From Epiperipatus broadwayi (lineage: Eukaryota > Onychophora > Udeonychophora > Euonychophora > Peripatidae): a DNA stretch of 64,000 nucleotides. The stretch is from positions 11,384,423 to 11,448,422 of the forward strand of contig JAQFVV010012405.1 in assembly GCA_028023455.1 (NCBI GenBank). Direction: 5' to 3'. How positions within the stretch are numbered: position 1 is the stretch's first letter; each line of letters begins with the position of its first letter. The notes under the pieces are model-generated. The model saw only the letters and a list, made by a program, of their open reading frames with translations, did no database searches and was not told the origin of the DNA. Below are positions 61,969 through 64,000 of this stretch, piece after piece. The translations under genes were made by a program, and so were the position numbers.

Positions 61969-64000
61969 GTAAGAAGTATTATATATGGTTTGAATGAGAA
62001 TTTTATGAAGAATACAAAAAAAGTACCAATGAAGATGTATTTTAAACTTAATTAGTGATAAATTAGAAATTATGAACAAAGTAATAATTATGTTGAAATT
62101 CTCTTTTCTTTCCTTATTTTTAAATGGTAATCACTATTTGTCTTAGCCTTATTGTTTTGTTTTTTTAGTTTGTGTCAATGTAAAGCTTTTAACTCTAAGT
62201 TTTAAAAAATGTGTCAAATCATTTTTTTTTAAAAATTCAATATGGCGCCTGGACAATTAACTAGTTAATAAAAACAAAAGCGACTGAAATATAACTATTT
62301 TAATAAAAAAAGTTTGTTGATTGCTTTTATAGATAAAAAAGTGAATCTATAAATGTAATATGTATTAGTAATTAAAAGATAAAAAAAAATCACTAATTTA
62401 TTATGTACGTTTAAAAGAAGAAATGTTAAAAAGAAACACTTGGAAGAATTTTTAAAAAGATTAAAAAAAATAATAAACATTTTTTTATCATTGGACTAGT
62501 GGATTAAAAGAAAAAAAACATCAGTCTATAATAGATAAGAAAAGGTGAAAAAAATGTCCACATATACATAATATTAAAATAAGGAGAATTTTTTTTTTGC
62601 TTTGTTAACTATAACTGTGGTTGAGCTATATATCACTATATTGAAAAAAAATGATTTATTAAATATAGATCATCATTACCAGAAATATAATCTCTTGATT
62701 TATGGATTATTTGTTGATAAATCCACAGAAAATGTATTGGTAATTAATGTAAATGTGTACTGGCCTACCATAATTACATAGACATCTACTGACAACTACC
62801 TGGACTTCAAACTTTAAATATCAGTACAGATTAAATACAACTCATTTCTGCCTCTGAAGAATGTGTGCACTTTGTTGGAAACTGATCACTTAAATTACCT
62901 AATTGGAAAAAAAAAGAGATATCACAGAATTTATTCTCATACTGATCAGTAATGAAAATTATAAAAGTATATATAACATGATAAGCCTGTTTCTTTTAAA
63001 CTTTTAACAAAAGAAAATAAATATCTTAACAAGGCATCATAACAATTTCCTCTATTTTAATTTATTTCTTTGAATATAAAGGTTAACCTAAAAAGAATGC
63101 TTAACCACTGAGCAAATTCCAAATGTTATTGGGACTTGCAAAAGTGTAGGAGTTGAAATTGATAAATTCAGCTTTTTTTTTTCACAAGTGAAAAGATGGC
63201 ATTCTTAATAAAAACTGCAAACACGTGCCTTTTCATTTAAAAACATCACTTCTGAGTGGTAAATCCTATTTTGAATCTCTGGTATTGATTTTATGGAGGT
63301 GGTTGAAATAAGTAATCCATTTCTAGGTTTATTCATCTCAAGTCTTATCTACTTTATATATAGCCCTGTGAAAAGTACACCAATTAGTTCTATTTAAACA
63401 TAGACCCTTCAGATTAGCAATACAATATACTTCCACTTTATCCATTTATGTTTTATTTTTAGAAATGGAAGTTAATAAACTTAACCATGTTATAAACAAA
63501 CAAAATCATAGTTTGTGTAACATCATTATCTGTCAGAATTGGCATAGTGATATAATCTTCCCAAATATTGTAATAATTATAAAGCAAGTATTTGATATTA
63601 AGTCAGAATTTGATATATTTATCATGAATAAACATTCTTTTGTTCACATTTAAAGTAAAAACTTTAAATAAAAATGACCTTTATTCTGAAAGTGTTTACC
63701 TTCACATAGATGTATGACTATTGTCTGATGTAATTATGTCCTTTGTTTATAATTAGCAATTACTTTTTAAATATTTAAACAAGTCAAATATGGTTTCTCA
63801 GAATATTATTTATTTATAAAATTAAGTTAAAAAGAAATATAGTCCAATTTATTGAATTTTTTTATAAAATCAAAGTTTTAGGTGGAATTGTAATATTGAA
63901 CATTTTCAAAAACTTCCACCAGGTGTAACAATAAAAAAATGTTAGAATTTGAAAATTTATTATTGTTATTTTTTTTCTTTTTTTCCAATTTTACTTATAT
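61969..64000. repeat. AT-rich sequence ending in a family C repeat copy
   Basis: No gene recognised up to about 63780. From about 63780 to 63960 the words AGTCCAATTTATTGAATTTT and CTTCCACCAGGTGTAACAAT with an A-run mark a family C copy, matching about 19810-19960 and 21100-21240. The copy probably continues past the window edge. Confidence 0.45.

Overview
The window is AT-rich animal genomic DNA made almost entirely of non-coding sequence and decayed transposable elements. No intact host gene is visible. There is no operon structure or bacterial-type gene density. The mixture includes long microsatellites, tRNA-derived SINE-like copies, several foldback/MITE families, a Penelope-like GIY-YIG fragment, an IS1595/Merlin-like transposase and a BED-finger/hAT (GTF2IRD2-like) pseudogene. 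This is what I would expect of a large invertebrate genome, most plausibly a mollusc and perhaps a coleoid cephalopod. The lineage is an inference from repeat style and was not tested by a search.

Layout. 1-9.2 kb: AT-rich intergenic or intronic sequence with two SINE-like copies and a roughly 240 bp (TCTA)n/(TA)n microsatellite. 9234-14283: a complete-looking DNA transposon with inverted arms of about 1.5 and 1.8 kb, a broken IS1595/Merlin-like transposase on the minus strand and a trapped piece of LINE reverse transcriptase. 14.34-15.58 kb: an inverted duplication of the C-terminal GIY-YIG endonuclease end of a Penelope-like element. 16-24 kb: copies of a MITE family, a tRNA-like 83-mer and a diffuse AT-rich dispersed repeat. 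24.9-25.3 kb: a promoter-like, CpG-containing island. 26.7-31.6 kb: a SINE copy, the same dispersed repeat and a three-copy tandem array. 34-38 kb: a palindromic MITE, more SINE copies, and a SINE lying between two inverted arms. 38-42 kb: featureless apart from short tandem repeats. 42.5-44.5 kb: a near-perfect hairpin, then a tandem plus inverted array bounded by (TAA)n tracts and by direct repeats. 45.7 kb: a 207 bp MITE. 48-51 kb: two MITE-family copies and a T-rich tract with traces of an old coiled-coil reading frame on the minus strand. 51.3-54.7 kb: an inverted-repeat element holding a reversed SINE, followed by the hAT/GTF2IRD2-like pseudogene. 55.3-55.8 kb: a decayed gag-like segment. 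56.8-58.6 kb: two tandem arrays. 59-64 kb: AT-rich sequence with one possible first coding exon.

The recognised coding remnants (Merlin-like transposase, LINE RT, Penelope GIY-YIG, hAT-like transposase, gag-like) belong to five different mobile-element classes. They do not form one pathway. The most notable structures are the long-arm IS1595/Merlin-like element and the adjoining Penelope palindrome, which together make about 6.3 kb of nearly continuous foldback DNA. Three possible host exons with plausible splice sites (around 21.95, 27.3 and 61.9 kb) are offered only as weak hypotheses.
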